Positions 62,678 to 64,000 of a DNA stretch of 64,000 bases are shown in pieces. This stretch comes from Pseudarthrobacter sp. NBSH8 (GTDB lineage: Bacteria > Actinomycetota > Actinomycetes > Actinomycetales > Micrococcaceae): contig NZ_CP043178.1 of NCBI RefSeq assembly GCF_014217545.1, positions 3,720,001 to 3,784,000 of the forward strand, in the 5' to 3' direction. The position numbers and the translations under genes were made by a program. Numbering within the stretch: the first letter of the stretch is position 1; each line of letters starts with the position of its first letter. The notes under the pieces were generated by a model. The model had not been told where the DNA came from. It worked only from the letters and a program-made list of their open reading frames with translations, and made no database searches.

Positions 62678-64000
62678 ATGAACACTTCACCTACCGCCGA
62701 AGAGGGTTTCGGGACCATCTCCGTTGCCGCAATCCTGGCTGAATCAGCCGCCCGCTTTCCGGACTCCGAGGCCCTTGTGGTGGGCGAGGAGCGGGTGACC
62801 TACAGCGAACTCTGGGAACAGACGCGCGCATATGCCGGTGCGTTGCGGGACCGTGGCGTGGGGCACGCCAGCCGCGTGGCCCTGCTGATGCCCAATGTTG
62901 CTGATTTCGCCCGGGTCTACTACGCGGTCCTCGCGCTGGGCGGCGTGGTGGTGCCGTTGCATGCGCTGCTGAAGGGCAGGGAGATCGAGTACATGCTGCG
63001 CGACAGCGGCGCGCAGCTGCTCGTCTGCGCCGGACCGCTCCTTGAGGAAGGTGCCAAAGGCGCCGCGGCCGCGGGCATCGACGCCGTCACCGTCCTGGTG
63101 CCGGAGGGGCCCGAAGGTGCCGCCCGGCTGGAGACCGAAGCGGCAGGCGCCGAGCCCATCAGCACCTGGCTGCCGCTGCGGCCCTTCGAGACGGCCACGA
63201 TTCTGTACACATCCGGGACCACCGGCCAGCCCAAGGGCGCCTTGGGCAGCCACTTCGCCATTGTGGAACAGACCAATACGCTGCTGACCAGCACGTTTGA
63301 CCTCCGCCGCGGTGACGTCATCTTCGGAGGACTGCCGATGTTCCACACCTTCGGCCAGACGTGCGTACTCAACACCGGGCTGCGGGCGGGGGCCACCATC
63401 GTGATGCTGCCCAAGTTCAGCGGGGATGCAGCCCTGGATGCCCTCGCCCGGCACAACATCAACGTCTTCTTCGGCGTGCCCACCATGTACATCGCCATGC
63501 TCGAAGCCGCCCGCACCAACACCGGCCGGTCCAACGCCCTGCGCTACTGCATCTCCGGCGGCGCGTCCCTGCCTGTGGCGGTGATGGACAGGTTCAAGAC
63601 GGAATTCGGCTCGGACATTTACGAAGGCTACGGCCTGACCGAGACGTCCCCGGTTGCCACCTTCAACCATGTAGGCAAAGCGCCGCGGCCCGGAACGGTA
63701 GGCCAGGCCATTTGGGGAGTCCAGGTGGAGATCGCCCGCGCGGACGTCCAGGATGCCATCGAGCTGCAGCCCACGGGCGAGTTAGGCGAGCTGGTGGTCC
63801 GGGGGCACAACCTCTTCACGGGCTACCTCAACCGGCCCGAAGCCACCGCAGAGGCTGTGGTGGACGGTTGGTTCCGGACCGGCGACCTGGGCACCAAGGA
63901 CGGGGACGGCTACCTCCGGATCCTGGACCGGAAGAAGGAGATGATCATCCGGAACGGCTTTAACGTCTACCCGCGCGAGGTAGAGGAAGTCCTCAGCCGG
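62678..64000 (+). CDS. AMP-forming acyl-CoA synthetase (3' end outside window)
   Basis: 441 codons are present, open to the window end. Motifs of the adenylating superfamily: TILYTSGTTGQPKGALGSH (P-loop-like A3, about 170), YEGYGLTETSP (A5, about 314), GELVVRGHNLFTGYLNRPEATAEAVVDGWFRTGDLG (A7, about 370-408), and DRKKEMIIRNGFNVYPREVEEVL (A8, about 417). The C-terminal lid domain is cut off. It activates a fatty or other carboxylic acid to its CoA ester, matching the preceding thiolase. ATG at 62678 after GGGACAGGAC. Confidence 0.92.
   Translation, partial: MNTSPTAEEGFGTISVAAILAESAARFPDSEALVVGEERVTYSELWEQTRAYAGALRDRGVGHASRVALLMPNVADFARVYYAVLALGGVVVPLHALLKGREIEYMLRDSGAQLLVCAGPLLEEGAKGAAAAGIDAVTVLVPEGPEGAARLETEAAGAEPISTWLPLRPFETATILYTSGTTGQPKGALGSHFAIVEQTNTLLTSTFDLRRGDVIFGGLPMFHTFGQTCVLNTGLRAGATIVMLPKFSGDAALDALARHNINVFFGVPTMYIAMLEAARTNTGRSNALRYCISGGASLPVAVMDRFKTEFGSDIYEGYGLTETSPVATFNHVGKAPRPGTVGQAIWGVQVEIARADVQDAIELQPTGELGELVVRGHNLFTGYLNRPEATAEAVVDGWFRTGDLGTKDGDGYLRILDRKKEMIIRNGFNVYPREVEEVLSR

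Overview
The window is a contiguous piece of a high-GC actinobacterial chromosome. Gene content and protein style fit Micrococcaceae of the Arthrobacter/Pseudarthrobacter/Paenarthrobacter group. The main indicators are an HspR-type dnaK-grpE-dnaJ-hspR operon with HAIR operators, DUF222 HNH and DUF1206 proteins, zinc-finger anti-sigma modules, a MobA-type aromatic hydroxylase and strong G/C third-position bias. I saw no rRNA, tRNA, CRISPR array or prophage.

Layout. 0-5.9 kb: a 5'-truncated CobT-like VWA protein, an amino-acid permease, a P-loop kinase, an aldo/keto reductase and an MBL-fold hydrolase. 5.9-7.7 kb: an intact IS1380-family insertion sequence that landed exactly on the stop codon of a DEAD-box RNA helicase gene (7.7-9.6 kb). 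9.9-18.2 kb: methyltransferases (including trmB), two coupled MFS exporters, a WXG100-like protein with a partner, a DUF1206 membrane protein and an SRPBCC protein. 18.2-22.3 kb: two back-to-back sigma/anti-sigma modules. The first has a matched pair of ECF-type promoters driving its own operon and a lipoprotein gene. 22.6-29.6 kb: an acidic DMP19-like protein, a SWIM-SNF2 helicase and two HNH nucleases. 29.6-30.3 kb: a decayed glycoside hydrolase behind an apparently intact operator.

30.4-44.2 kb is dominated by nitrogen acquisition: an ammonium transporter, glutamate dehydrogenase and a complete urtABCDE urea transporter. Interspersed are prephenate dehydratase, a BCCT carrier whose tail is cut by an in-frame stop, and a 3-hydroxybenzoate 4-monooxygenase-type flavoprotein. 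44.5-48.8 kb is the heat-shock operon, with two HAIR elements around its promoter and a large inverted repeat between dnaJ and grpE. 49-54.5 kb holds an MMPL exporter with a divergent MarR regulator, a methyltransferase, a Phd/PIN toxin-antitoxin pair and a LysE exporter. 54.6-60.3 kb carries a BASS transporter fragment, a kinase-PabB fusion, cardiolipin synthase and pabC (4-aminobenzoate synthesis). 60.3-64 kb carries a NUDIX hydrolase, a flavin-binding protein, a GNAT enzyme, a thiolase and an acyl-CoA synthetase cut by the window end.

The most distinctive observations are: the IS on the helicase stop codon, with a self-complementary leader that could mask transposase translation on read-through mRNA; the duplicated ECF promoter; two genes whose best start codon is ATC; the dnaJ-grpE repeat; the P-loop kinase fused to PabB; the DMP19-like protein beside an SNF2 helicase; and several partly decayed genes. 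All functional calls rest on motif and family recognition by eye; no database search was run.
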